Assembly: GCF_018987265.1 (NCBI RefSeq)
Contig: NZ_CP076853.1
Coordinates: 682,001-746,000 of the forward strand
Reading direction: 5' to 3'
DNA length: 64,000 nucleotides
From: Rhizobium sp. WYJ-E13
GTDB taxonomy: Bacteria; Pseudomonadota; Alphaproteobacteria; Rhizobiales; Rhizobiaceae
The translations under genes were made by a program, and so were the position numbers. Below the pieces are notes generated by a model. It did no database searches. It was not told the origin of the DNA and saw only the letters and a list, made by a program, of their open reading frames with translations. Below are positions 42,686 through 50,849 of the stretch, in pieces. Each line of letters starts with the position of its first letter. The first letter of the stretch is position 1.

Positions 42686-43171
42686 ATGAACGATCTGCCC
42701 TTCTGGAAGCGCAAGACGCTTGCCGAAATGAATGCCGAGGAGTGGGAAAGTCTCTGCGACGGCTGCGGCCTCTGTTGCCTCAACAAGATCGAGGAATGGG
42801 ATAGCGGCGACGTCTATTTCACCTCGATCCGCTGCAAGCTGCTCGACAGCGAGAGCTGTCGCTGCTCCAGCTATCCGAACCGCTGGGATTTCGTGCCCGA
42901 TTGCATTCAGCTCACCAAGGAGAACGTTTCCGAGATCGAATGGCTGCCGCCCACCTGCGGCTATCGCCTCGTCAACGAGGGCCGCGATCTCTACTGGTGG
43001 CACCCGCTCGTCTCAGGCGATCCCGAGACCGTCCATGCTGCCGGCATTTCCGCCCGCGGCCGCACCATCAGTGAGAACGATGTCGATATCGACGATTTCG
43101 AGGATTATGTCGTCGACTGGCCGCTGACGGTCGGTGACGACGCCGAAAAAACCAAGGAAAAGGCGAGCTGA
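42686..43171 (+). CDS. UPF0260 (YcgN) family protein
   Basis: 161 residues from [15 protein letters not shown]. The Cys cluster [17 protein letters not shown] near residue 28, further Cys in [19 protein letters not shown] and DCIQL, and [26 protein letters not shown] match UPF0260/YkgJ-type CxxCGxCC proteins that bind zinc or an iron-sulfur cluster. It is soluble and of unknown role. It diverges from the penicillin-binding protein gene and its end lies three bases from the convergent mscS stop. Confidence 0.88.
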   Translation: MNDLPFWKRKTLAEMNAEEWESLCDGCGLCCLNKIEEWDSGDVYFTSIRCKLLDSESCRCSSYPNRWDFVPDCIQLTKENVSEIEWLPPTCGYRLVNEGRDLYWWHPLVSGDPETVHAAGISARGRTISENDVDIDDFEDYVVDWPLTVGDDAEKTKEKAS

Positions 43172-43174
43172 TCG

Positions 43175-44683
43175 TCACTGCCAGGTGTTGTGAGGGATCT
43201 GGAAGAGATGCCGGATGCGTGTCGTCAGTGTGGTTGGATGGCTGGCTTCGGCCGACACGCCTGCGCTGAAATGATGCTTCTCGGATTCGATCCGGCGAGA
43301 CAGCAGCAGACCAAGCTCTTCGGCAAGTGCCGGCCGCTCCTGCATGATCGCGGCGAGGTGGTCCTTGGCGATTTCATAGACGATGACAGAGGTAAGCGCA
43401 CGGATATTGGCCGGCTCCAGCGCGCCCATCAGCACACCGCGTTCCCCGAACAGGTCGCCCGGCGCAATTCTGGCGAGCTCGATGATCTCGCTGCCCTCGT
43501 GCCGCTCGACGATGGCAACGCCGCGCCGCACGATCATCAGGGAAGTCAGCGACGTATCCTGCGTCGCAATCAGGGCGTCCTTGCGGAAGTTCAGCCGCTT
43601 CATATCAGCGGCGAGCGACTCCTTCTCGTCTTCCGTCAGCGTCGAGAAAAGCGGGATGGCATTGAGCAGGCGCCAGGCAGAGTTCGGATGTTTTCCGGCT
43701 TCTTCCTGCGGATCGGCAATGGGAATTGCCGGCGAACCCGCAGGTGCGGCAAGCTGCAGGCCTGCCGCCTTGGTATGGCGATAGACGAGATCGTAGACTT
43801 CGTTCCGGGCGGCGGTCGCTTCGCCCAGTCCGGAGACGCGGAAGGAGAGTTCGAATTCGATGGCATTGCCGTCCAGCCCCGTGATGCTGACGATGGGGGC
43901 TGGAGATTTCAGGATGGCGTTGCTGCTGAGCAGCACCGTGCGCATCGTCTCTTCGATGGTCGCCGGCGGGCTTGAGGGCACGACCCGGATCTTCAGCGAG
44001 ACGCCATGGGCTTCTTCAGGACTCGTCAGATTCGTCAGCCGCGCCTTGGCAAGCGCGCTGTTGGGCACGATGACGAGGTCGTTCGTGCCGTTCAAAAGGT
44101 GGGTGGAACGCCAGTTCGTCTCCACCACGCGGCCCTGCACGCCGTCGTCGAGGACGATCCAGTCGCCGACGCTGTAATGTCGGCCGAGATTGAGCGCGAT
44201 GCCCGAGAAGACGTCGTTCAGGGTGCTCTGTAGCGCCAGGCCGAGCACGATGGCGAAGACGCCCGATGTAGCAATCAGAGGGCCGATCTGGGCGCCGAAG
44301 ACATAGGTTACGACTGAAAGTGCTGCGCCGACATAGATGATGGCGACAATGAGGTCCTGCAGCAGACGCGCCTCGCGCGGCTTGCGCTCGAAGATCAGGA
44401 AGAGCCGCACCGAGCTTGTCAGCACCATCGCCCCGCCGATCCACCAGACCGCCTTGGCGACCCCCACGAAAATGCGCCGGAAAAGATCCGTCGCTTTGCC
44501 CATGTCTGATGTATAGGGCGCAATCTCGTGCTTGACGAGCAGCAGCGTCAGCAGCGCAAAGAAGACGAAATTGGCGATCAGCCGGAAGGTCGGGTTTCGT
44601 CCGAAGATGAACCGTGCCGCGGCGCTGAGCAGAACGAGAACGATAAACTGATACAGCGGATCTTCCAGCATCGTCCATGACAT
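43175..44683 (-). CDS. MscS-type mechanosensitive channel with cyclic nucleotide-binding domain
   Basis: 502 residues from ATG at 44683, which has AGGA upstream; nearby ATGs three codons before or four after are alternatives. Four N-terminal membrane segments lead into the MscS pore and beta domain (FAIVLGLALQSTLNDVFSGIALNLGRHYSVGDWIVLDDG, then VETNWRSTHLL and IVPNSALAKARLTNLT). From about residue 345 a cNMP-binding domain follows (IPLFSTLTEDEKESLAADM, PGDLFGERGVLMGALEPANIRAL). Channels of this type release solutes under osmotic stress and can be closed by cyclic nucleotides. The phosphate-binding cassette with GERG is present, so ligand binding is plausible. Confidence 0.9.
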   Translation of the reverse strand: MSWTMLEDPLYQFIVLVLLSAAARFIFGRNPTFRLIANFVFFALLTLLLVKHEIAPYTSDMGKATDLFRRIFVGVAKAVWWIGGAMVLTSSVRLFLIFERKPREARLLQDLIVAIIYVGAALSVVTYVFGAQIGPLIATSGVFAIVLGLALQSTLNDVFSGIALNLGRHYSVGDWIVLDDGVQGRVVETNWRSTHLLNGTNDLVIVPNSALAKARLTNLTSPEEAHGVSLKIRVVPSSPPATIEETMRTVLLSSNAILKSPAPIVSITGLDGNAIEFELSFRVSGLGEATAARNEVYDLVYRHTKAAGLQLAAPAGSPAIPIADPQEEAGKHPNSAWRLLNAIPLFSTLTEDEKESLAADMKRLNFRKDALIATQDTSLTSLMIVRRGVAIVERHEGSEIIELARIAPGDLFGERGVLMGALEPANIRALTSVIVYEIAKDHLAAIMQERPALAEELGLLLSRRIESEKHHFSAGVSAEASHPTTLTTRIRHLFQIPHNTWQ

Positions 44684-44774
44684 GCATTGCATCCTGGTTG
44701 GGGCGTTCGACCCTATATCACGGATGAAGAAGTCCTGTCCTCTGACACGAATGGATAGGGTATCGCCACCGGTG

Positions 44775-44814
44775 ACGTCGGCCGGCCGCAACCGCTGCTG
44801 CGACCGGCCGACGT
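44775..44814. terminator. long-stem hairpin after the beta-lactamase gene
   Basis: ACGTCGGCCGG (44775-44785) and CCGGCCGACGT (44804-44814) are perfect 11-base reverse complements with an 18-base spacer. It begins five bases after the stop of the minus-strand beta-lactamase gene. No U-tract follows, so the effect may be mRNA protection rather than termination. Confidence 0.45.
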
Positions 44815-44819
44815 GGCGG

Positions 44820-45977
44820 CTATTTCGCGGCGTAGGCCTCGAGTGCCTGGATGAGCTTCAGCCCTGCTTCGGCGCGTGCGGCATTCGGATAGTTCCGGTT
44901 CGCCAGCATCGTCAGCCCGATATGCGCCTTCGGCACCAGCACGACATAAGCGCCGAAGCCGTTCGTCGATCCGGTCTTGTTCATCAGCACTGATGTCTGC
45001 GGCGCAAGCGGCTTTGTCCGCTTTTTGACCGGCTGGCTTTCCAGGCTCATCTTGGCGGAGTTGCCGTCGAGAAGCCGCTTGAGCGCGACCGGCCAGGCAT
45101 ATTGCTCCCAGACCATGTCCTGCGTGTAATAGGCCGTATCGAAATAGCCCGTATGTGTCTTCTCGATCGCCGCCTTGAACTCGGGCGCCAGAGCATCCGG
45201 CTTCAAATTGAGCGCCAGCAGATGGACCATGTCGCGAGCCGAGGATTTGATGCCATAAGCCTCGTCGTCGAGGACGCCGGGGCCAACGCGGACCGGACGA
45301 TTGTCCTTGGCATAACCGAAGGCGTAACGGTCCATGGCTTCAGGCGGAACCGAGATGAAGGTGCTCTTGAGGCCGAGGGCGGGGAACAGCAGGCCTTCGG
45401 CCGCTTGCCTGTAGCTCCCGCCGAAACGCTCGCCGGCGATGCGCCCGAGAAGGCCGATGCTGACATTGGAATAGGAGCGCATGGTGCCCGCCTCGTAGGC
45501 CGGCGTCCAGGTCTTCAGATAGGTCATCAACCCGGCATCATCAGTCACGCTGTTCGGCACCTGCAGCGGCAGGCCGCCCGAAGTATGGGTAGCGAGGTTG
45601 ACGAGCGTGATCCGGTCGAAGGCGCTTCCCTTGAGCTCCGGCAGATAGGTCGAGACTGGTTGTTCCATCGACAGCAGGCCGCGCTGTTCGCCAAGCGCTG
45701 CGAGCGTGACATTAAAAGTTTTGCTGACGGAACCAAGCTCGAAGATCGTGTCGCTGGTGACGGGTGCCTTCGTCTCGCGCGAGGCTTCGCCGTGAGCGTA
45801 GTAGAATTCGGAGCCGTTGATCGAAACGCCGACGGCGAGCCCCGGAATATCGTAGGCCTTGATGACAGGCTGAAAAATGCGGTCTGCGATCTCCTGGAAC
45901 GCCTTGTCCGTCATGTCGGCTGCATGAAGCGGGCTCGCCGATAGGGCGAGGGCGATAAGGCAGTGTCTCATATTCAC
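44820..45977 (-). CDS. ampC: class C beta-lactamase (AmpC-like serine hydrolase)
   Basis: 385 residues from a GTG with AAGGA at good spacing; ATG at 45971 or 45992 are alternatives. A signal peptide ends near SPLHAA. The active Ser is in GSVSKTF, the Tyr in RSYSNVSIG, and the third motif is NKTGSTNGFGAYV, all as in class C enzymes; QTSVLMNKTG and a length near 385 also fit. It should hydrolyse cephalosporins in the periplasm. No ampR gene is adjacent; a TetR gene lies upstream on the same strand. A DD-peptidase-like role cannot be excluded. Confidence 0.88.
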   Translation of the reverse strand: MNMRHCLIALALSASPLHAADMTDKAFQEIADRIFQPVIKAYDIPGLAVGVSINGSEFYYAHGEASRETKAPVTSDTIFELGSVSKTFNVTLAALGEQRGLLSMEQPVSTYLPELKGSAFDRITLVNLATHTSGGLPLQVPNSVTDDAGLMTYLKTWTPAYEAGTMRSYSNVSIGLLGRIAGERFGGSYRQAAEGLLFPALGLKSTFISVPPEAMDRYAFGYAKDNRPVRVGPGVLDDEAYGIKSSARDMVHLLALNLKPDALAPEFKAAIEKTHTGYFDTAYYTQDMVWEQYAWPVALKRLLDGNSAKMSLESQPVKKRTKPLAPQTSVLMNKTGSTNGFGAYVVLVPKAHIGLTMLANRNYPNAARAEAGLKLIQALEAYAAK

Positions 45978-46074
45978 GAGCGTTTCCTTCATGTGCGCCC
46001 GGCGACATGGCCGGTGCATGGTCGATAGCCCGCCTCTTTGCCCCTCCACAAACGATAAGAACTCGCAGGAGACC

Positions 46075-46644
46075 CTAGATTAATTTGGGCTCAAGGGCGG
46101 CAAGAAAGAGCCGCAGTTCCCGCTCCACGTAGTCGGCGACTGCGCCCTCGGAGGAAAAGCCCCACCAGAGAAGCGATCCCTGCCATTGCGACAGCATCAA
46201 CCGGGCAATGGTCTGCGCCTGTCTCTGTCTCTCGAAACGCTCGGCAAGCGCTGCCGTCAGCGCCGCGCCCCAGGCAGCGCCCCGGGCGCGCAACACCGGA
46301 TCGCGGAAATCCTCGCGCAGCAGGAGCAGGCCTTCCGCGTAGGAGGCCGGATTGTCGCCATAGTCTCGGGAAAGGCCGGTCAGCAAGGCGATCGCCCCAT
46401 CTGCCGTCTTCGGCATGGCTTCGGCGAGCCGCGCCGTTTCCGCATCCAGCCTGTCCCAGGCATGGAGCAGGGCGGCGCGCAGCATACCGGCCTTGGTGGC
46501 GAAACGCTGCACCAGCGTCGAGCCCGAGAGGCCGCTCGCCTTCGAGACTGCTGCAAAGGTCACTGCGTCCGGCCCCTCCGACTGGATCACATCGAGAACC
46601 TTCGAAAGCAGCTGTTCATCGGAAAGCGTGCGTGGACGCGGCAT
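46075..46644 (-). CDS. TetR family transcriptional regulator
   Basis: 189 residues from MPRPRTLSDEQ, whose ATG has AGGA upstream; a longer frame would run into the operator. The helix-turn-helix is VTFAAVSKASGLSGSTLVQRFATKAGML. The remaining helical domain has no known ligand. A 14-bp palindrome lies 32 bases upstream in the 101-base gap to the divergent SDR gene, so the regulator most likely controls itself and the SDR. The beta-lactamase gene follows 97 bases downstream on the same strand. Confidence 0.9.
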   Translation of the reverse strand: MPRPRTLSDEQLLSKVLDVIQSEGPDAVTFAAVSKASGLSGSTLVQRFATKAGMLRAALLHAWDRLDAETARLAEAMPKTADGAIALLTGLSRDYGDNPASYAEGLLLLREDFRDPVLRARGAAWGAALTAALAERFERQRQAQTIARLMLSQWQGSLLWWGFSSEGAVADYVERELRLFLAALEPKLI

Positions 46645-46675
46645 GAAATTTCCTGTTGCGTTCGCCATGTTTATG

Positions 46676-46689
46676 AACGAACGTTCGTT
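46676..46689. promoter_or_regulatory. 14-bp perfect palindrome, likely TetR operator
   Basis: AACGAACGTTCGTT is self-complementary and lies between the divergent tetR and SDR genes, next to the AT-rich TTTATATACAAG. The repeated ACGAACGT core is a common TetR-type target in proteobacteria. Confidence 0.7.
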
Positions 46690-46745
46690 TATATACAAGT
46701 GGCCGATTCATCCGGCCGATTATTTCTAGCGGGGAGGACAGCGAA

Positions 46746-47660
46746 GTGACAGCGGACTTGAAGGGAAAGGTCGCACTTGTCGCCGGCGGAACGCGCGGCG
46801 CCGGTCGCGGCATCGCGGTGGAACTGGGCGCTGGGGGCGCGACTGTCTATGTAACCGGCCGCACCACCCGCGCGCAGCAATCCGAATATGGCCGGCCGGA
46901 AACCATAGAGGAAACAGCCGAACTGGTGAGCGCGGCGGGCGGGCACGGCATCGCCATGCAGGTGGATCATCTGGTCCCGGATGAGGTCGAAGCTCTGGTT
47001 GCCCGCATTCATGCGGAGCAGGGCGGGCTGGATATACTCGTCAACGATATCTGGGGCGGCGAGCATCTGACGGAGTGGGACAAACCGGTATGGGAGCACT
47101 CCCTCGACAAGGGTCTTCGCATGCTGCGGCTTGCGATCGACACTCATTTCATCACCGCCCATTACGCTCTGGCGCTGATGATCGAGCGGCCCGGCGGCCT
47201 GCTGGTGGAAATGACCGACGGCACGGCGGATTACAACGCCACCCATTACCGGCTCTGCCCCTACTACGATCTCGTCAAGACGGGCACGAACCGTATGGCC
47301 TGGGCGCATGCCAGGGACCTTGCGCCGCACGGCGCGACCGCAGTTTCGCTTTCACCCGGCTGGATGCGCTCGGAAATGATGCTGGAAATTTATGGGGTTA
47401 AGGAAGAAAATTGGCGCGATGGAACAAAAGTCCAGCCGCATTTCGTCATCTCGGAAACGCCGCGTTTCACCGGCCGCGCGGTGGCCGCATTGGCGGCCGA
47501 CCCCGACCGCAGCAGATGGAACGGCCAGTCGCTATCGAGCTTCCAACTGGCCGAGACTTACGGCTTCACCGATCTCGACGGCACGCGGCCGGATTGCTGG
47601 CGTTACCTTGCCGAGGTGCAGGAGCCCGGCAAACCGGCTGATGACACCGGCTATCGCTGA
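46746..47660 (+). CDS. SDR family oxidoreductase
   Basis: 304 residues from a GTG behind GGGGAGGA. The cofactor loop is AGGTRGAGRGIAVEL; a TGRTTR motif follows, the usual NNAG is replaced by NDIWGG, and the catalytic Tyr/Lys are in PYYDLVKTGTNR. A long C-terminal region with SPGWMRSEMMLEIYGV and RFTGRAVAALAADP is typical of a group of SDRs paired with TetR genes. It is divergent from such a gene. NAD(P) preference and substrate are unknown; the altered NNAG motif may affect activity. Confidence 0.88.
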   Translation: MTADLKGKVALVAGGTRGAGRGIAVELGAGGATVYVTGRTTRAQQSEYGRPETIEETAELVSAAGGHGIAMQVDHLVPDEVEALVARIHAEQGGLDILVNDIWGGEHLTEWDKPVWEHSLDKGLRMLRLAIDTHFITAHYALALMIERPGGLLVEMTDGTADYNATHYRLCPYYDLVKTGTNRMAWAHARDLAPHGATAVSLSPGWMRSEMMLEIYGVKEENWRDGTKVQPHFVISETPRFTGRAVAALAADPDRSRWNGQSLSSFQLAETYGFTDLDGTRPDCWRYLAEVQEPGKPADDTGYR

Positions 47661-47666
47661 CAGGAT

Positions 47667-47846
47667 CTAGCGCGTCACCGCGCCACCGCCCGAGGGGTTG
47701 ATGAGCGGAATAGGCTGTTTGCCGCCGCTGCCTGCTTCCGGATTGAGGATCGGCGGTTTGCCGGGCTCTTTCCCGTGCGAATCTTGGTTGCCGGTGTCGG
47801 CGGGCGAGCCTGCTTCTGGTTTTATGAAACGTTGCCGATTGCCCAT
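47667..47846 (-). CDS. small hydrophilic protein (59 aa)
   Basis: The ATG at 47846 has AGGAAG upstream. The 59 residues are Pro/Gly/Asn rich and without hydrophobic segments: GNRQRFIKPEAGSPADTGNQ, KEPGKPPILNPEAGSGGKQP and a final PSGGGAVTR. The composition points to an intrinsically disordered protein. The internal repeat of PEAGS is notable. It starts eight bases after the stop of another small hydrophilic gene on the same strand, so the two form a mini-operon. Function unknown. Confidence 0.55.
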   Translation of the reverse strand: MGNRQRFIKPEAGSPADTGNQDSHGKEPGKPPILNPEAGSGGKQPIPLINPSGGGAVTR

Positions 47847-47854
47847 GGGTCTTC

Positions 47855-48058
47855 CTAATCATCTTCCTTGGTCTTCATGGCGTCGGAAACCTTCTTCACC
47901 TTGGGGTGGTTGAGGTTTTCGCCGTGGGCGTCGCGGGCCTTTTCCGGATCGTCCTTCGCACGCAGATAGCCTGCTGGCTTCGTGGCCTGCGGCCCTTCCC
48001 AGCGCGGCGACTGATCCGTGGTGCCGGGCGCACCATCCTTGGGACTGTTCAGTGCCAT
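47855..48058 (-). CDS. small hydrophilic protein (67 aa)
   Basis: 67 residues, ATG behind AAAGGAG. The sequence is very charged and lacks any hydrophobic core: ALNSPKDGAPGTTDQSPRWE, AGYLRAKDDPEKARDAHG and NHPKVKKVSDAMKTKEDD. It resembles stress-type disordered small proteins in composition only. It is the first gene of a two-gene unit with the 59-residue gene and is divergent from the endonuclease/phosphatase gene. Function unknown. Confidence 0.6.
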   Translation of the reverse strand: MALNSPKDGAPGTTDQSPRWEGPQATKPAGYLRAKDDPEKARDAHGENLNHPKVKKVSDAMKTKEDD

Positions 48059-48151
48059 GACATTTCTCCTTTACTGTCGGAGAGAACAACAGGGCAGGAC
48101 CGGCATTGTTCCCTGTGCGAATCTGCTAGTTTCGCAGAAAAGGGAGCTCGC

Positions 48152-48961
48152 ATGGCTTTGCAGATCATTTCACTGAATGTCTGGGGTGGCAGCATTCACG
48201 CACCGCTGATCGATTATCTTGCGTGCACGGAGGCCGATATCTTCTGCCTGCAGGAGGTGGTGCGATCGGCTGCCGATGCACCGGAATGGCTGGAATATCG
48301 CGACGGCAACACTGTGCTGCCGCAGCGCGCCCATCTTTACGACGAAATCGCTGCCATTCTGCCTGACCATGACGGCTTCTTCTGCCCCTTCGCGCGGGGC
48401 GATCTCTTTCACGGCGAGACCGTCTTTACGACCGAATTCGGCATCGCCACCTTCGTGCGCAAGTCCTATCCTGTCATCGGTCAGGCCGCGGATTTCATCC
48501 ATGGCCGTTTTTCGGCCGATGGCTGGGGCGAGCATCCGCGATCCCGCAATGCCCATTGCATCCGCCTGTTCGATTATGCCGGCGGCTTTTCCGTCACCAT
48601 CGCCCAGCTTCACGGCCTGCGCGATCCCGCCGGCAAGGGCGACATTCCGGCCCGCCATGCCCAGGCCGATGCGCTGGTCGAGCTGATCGAACGCGTCTGG
48701 CCCGGCAACGAACGCCTCGTCGTCTGCGGCGATTTCAACGTCCTGCCTGACAGCGTCACCTTCGAGAAGCTTGGCCGCCTCGGCCTCAATGATCTCGTCA
48801 CCGGCGGAGGCTTTACCGATACCCGCACTTCGCTTTATCCGAAGGAGGGGCGTTTTGCCGATTATATGCTGGTGACGCCGGAGGTCGTGGTGGAGCGCTT
48901 CGAAATTGTCGAACAGCCCGAGGTTTCGGATCATCGGGCGCTTTTACTTGAAGTTGCCTAG
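48152..48961 (+). CDS. endonuclease/exonuclease/phosphatase family protein
   Basis: 269 residues, ATG behind AAAGGGAG. The family core is LQIISLNVWGG (metal-binding Asn), DIFCLQEVV (catalytic Glu), AQLHGLRDPAGKGDIPARHAQ, VVCGDFNVLPDS (GDFN motif) and a final VSDHRALLLEV (catalytic Asp-His). All catalytic positions of the EEP fold are present, so it is probably an active metal-dependent phosphodiesterase or phosphatase; no signal peptide is seen. Its stop overlaps the otnC stop by four bases on the opposite strand. Confidence 0.9.
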   Translation: MALQIISLNVWGGSIHAPLIDYLACTEADIFCLQEVVRSAADAPEWLEYRDGNTVLPQRAHLYDEIAAILPDHDGFFCPFARGDLFHGETVFTTEFGIATFVRKSYPVIGQAADFIHGRFSADGWGEHPRSRNAHCIRLFDYAGGFSVTIAQLHGLRDPAGKGDIPARHAQADALVELIERVWPGNERLVVCGDFNVLPDSVTFEKLGRLGLNDLVTGGGFTDTRTSLYPKEGRFADYMLVTPEVVVERFEIVEQPEVSDHRALLLEVA

Positions 48962-49593
48962 CGCAGCTTAAAATGCTTCTCCAGGTCGGCAATCTGTTCG
49001 GCATTCAGCTGGCGGATCCTCATGCCTCTGACGATGATGGAAAGCTTTGCGGCCTCTTCCAGCTCCTCGATGGCAAAGACAGCGGAATCAAGTGTGGCGG
49101 CCGATACGATCGGCCCGTGATTTTCGAGAAGCACCGCGCTGTGCTGGCCGGCGATTTCGGCAATCAGCGGCTTCACATCCGCCGAGCCCGGCCGCGTATA
49201 GGGCACGACGGGCACCTTGCCGACGCGCATGACGACATAGGGCGTCAGCGGTGGAATGGCATCCTTCGGATCGGTATCGGCAAGGCAGGAAAGCGCCGTC
49301 GCATAGGTGGAATGCAGGTGCACGACCGCACCCGTTTGCGGCCGCTTCTCATAGAAGGAGAAATGCAGCGGCAATTCCTTGGTCGGCGCGTCGCCCGAGA
49401 GGTGCTTGCCGTCGATGTCGAGCTTCGAAAGCCTGTTGGCATCGAGGAAGCCGAGGCAGGAATTGGTCGGCGTTACGAGATAGAAGTCGGCGGTCTTCAC
49501 CGAGATATTGCCGGAAGAGCCGGCCGTAAGCCCCCGCTCGAAAAGCGATTTTCCCCAGCGGACGATGCTTTCCCGCAATGCCGTCTCATTCAT
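48958..49593 (-). CDS. otnC: 3-oxo-tetronate 4-phosphate decarboxylase OtnC
   Basis: 211 residues from ATG at 49593, which lies within the end of otnK (8-base overlap). It is a class II aldolase/adducin domain: RGLTAGSSGNISVKT, metal-binding His in VVHLHSTYATALS, and ENHGPIVSAATLDSAVFAIEELEEAAK. In D-erythronate catabolism the OtnC enzyme decarboxylates 3-oxo-tetronate 4-phosphate to dihydroxyacetone phosphate. The context with otnK and denD makes this specific role likely rather than a generic fuculose-type aldolase. Confidence 0.9.
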   Translation of the reverse strand: MNETALRESIVRWGKSLFERGLTAGSSGNISVKTADFYLVTPTNSCLGFLDANRLSKLDIDGKHLSGDAPTKELPLHFSFYEKRPQTGAVVHLHSTYATALSCLADTDPKDAIPPLTPYVVMRVGKVPVVPYTRPGSADVKPLIAEIAGQHSAVLLENHGPIVSAATLDSAVFAIEELEEAAKLSIIVRGMRIRQLNAEQIADLEKHFKLR

Positions 49594-50848
49594 GGCCGGC
49601 AATCCTGTCCAGTGCCTTGGCGAAAAAGTCGGGCGAGCCGAAATTGCCGCTCTTCAGCGCCAAGCCGATCGGCCGCATCGGCCGGCCGCGCTCGGAAACG
49701 AGGACCGGCACGCCGGGATCGATCTCCGCCCCGATGATCATCTGCTTGAGGCCGAGCGCTTCGACGACGGCGCCTGACGTCTCTCCGCCGCCGACGACGA
49801 TCTGGTGCGTTCCGGTGTCGGCAAGCCGCCTGGCAAGGCCGCCGAAGAAATCCTCGAGAATCTTTGCCGATTCCTCGCGCCCGAAGCGCTGCTGCACGAA
49901 GCTCACGACATCGGGCGAGGTGGTGGAATAGACGATCGGATTGTCGGCCGCATTGGAGGCCACCCAGCGGGCGGCATGTTCTATCGACATCGTACCGCGC
50001 ACGATGGCTGCCGGATCGATCGACAGACCGGGATGGTTCTGCAGATGGCAGGCGACCTGGTTCTGCGAGGCAAGCGAGCAGGAGCCGCAGAGGATGACGC
50101 CCGGCCCGCTGACGGCAGGTACTTCGGCGGGGATGCCGGAAAGCTTGCCACGCCTGGCGAAGTTGCGCACCAGCCCCTGTGCCAGTCCGGACCCGCCGGT
50201 CACCAGTTCATGATCGGCTACCGCCTCGCCGATCGTCAGGAGATCGGCATCTTCGATGGCGTCGACCACGACAAGGCGGTTGCCCTCGGTCAGCTCGTCG
50301 CGCAGCCGGCTGCGGATTGCGCCCTCGCCCTTGCGCACCGTATCGAGCGTGATGCTGCCGACGCCGCCGCGCGTTTGCCGCCGCAGCCAGCGGCGGATAT
50401 CTGGATCGGTCATCGGCGTCAGCGGATGGTTCTCCATGCCGGATTCGCTGAGCAGCTTGTCCTTGACGAAGAGGTGGCCCATGAACACCCGCCGCCCCGT
50501 TGCCGGAAAGGCGGGGCAGACGACTGTGACATCGGCGCCCGCCAGCCGCTGCAGGGCTTCGGCCACCGGGCCGATATTACCCGCGGGCGTGGAATCGAAG
50601 GTCGAGCAATATTTGAAGAAGATCTGCTCGCAACCCTGATCCAGCAGCCAGCGCGCCGCATCCATCGACTGCAACACCGCATCCTCGACCGGCGCCGAGC
50701 GTGTCTTCAGCGCCACGACGCCCGCTTCGCAATTCACCTTGCCGCGGCCGGGTCCGACGAATTGCATCGTCGACATGCCGCCACGCGCAAGGGTATTGGC
50801 AAGATCGCTGGCGCCGGTGAAATCGTCGGCAATGGCTCCAAGCAGCAT
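49586..50848 (-). CDS. otnK: 3-oxo-tetronate kinase OtnK
   Basis: 420 residues. The N-terminal substrate domain has LLGAIADDFTGASDLANTLA and KYCSTFDSTPAGNIGPVAEAL; the C-terminal nucleotide domain has VVGGGETSGAVVEALGL and GVPVLVSE. This is the DUF1537 four-carbon acid sugar kinase family. It phosphorylates 3-oxo-tetronate in the erythronate pathway. The start lies one base after the denD stop, and its end overlaps otnC, so the three genes are translationally coupled. Confidence 0.92.
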   Translation of the reverse strand: MLLGAIADDFTGASDLANTLARGGMSTMQFVGPGRGKVNCEAGVVALKTRSAPVEDAVLQSMDAARWLLDQGCEQIFFKYCSTFDSTPAGNIGPVAEALQRLAGADVTVVCPAFPATGRRVFMGHLFVKDKLLSESGMENHPLTPMTDPDIRRWLRRQTRGGVGSITLDTVRKGEGAIRSRLRDELTEGNRLVVVDAIEDADLLTIGEAVADHELVTGGSGLAQGLVRNFARRGKLSGIPAEVPAVSGPGVILCGSCSLASQNQVACHLQNHPGLSIDPAAIVRGTMSIEHAARWVASNAADNPIVYSTTSPDVVSFVQQRFGREESAKILEDFFGGLARRLADTGTHQIVVGGGETSGAVVEALGLKQMIIGAEIDPGVPVLVSERGRPMRPIGLALKSGNFGSPDFFAKALDRIAGHE

Positions 50849-50849
50849 G

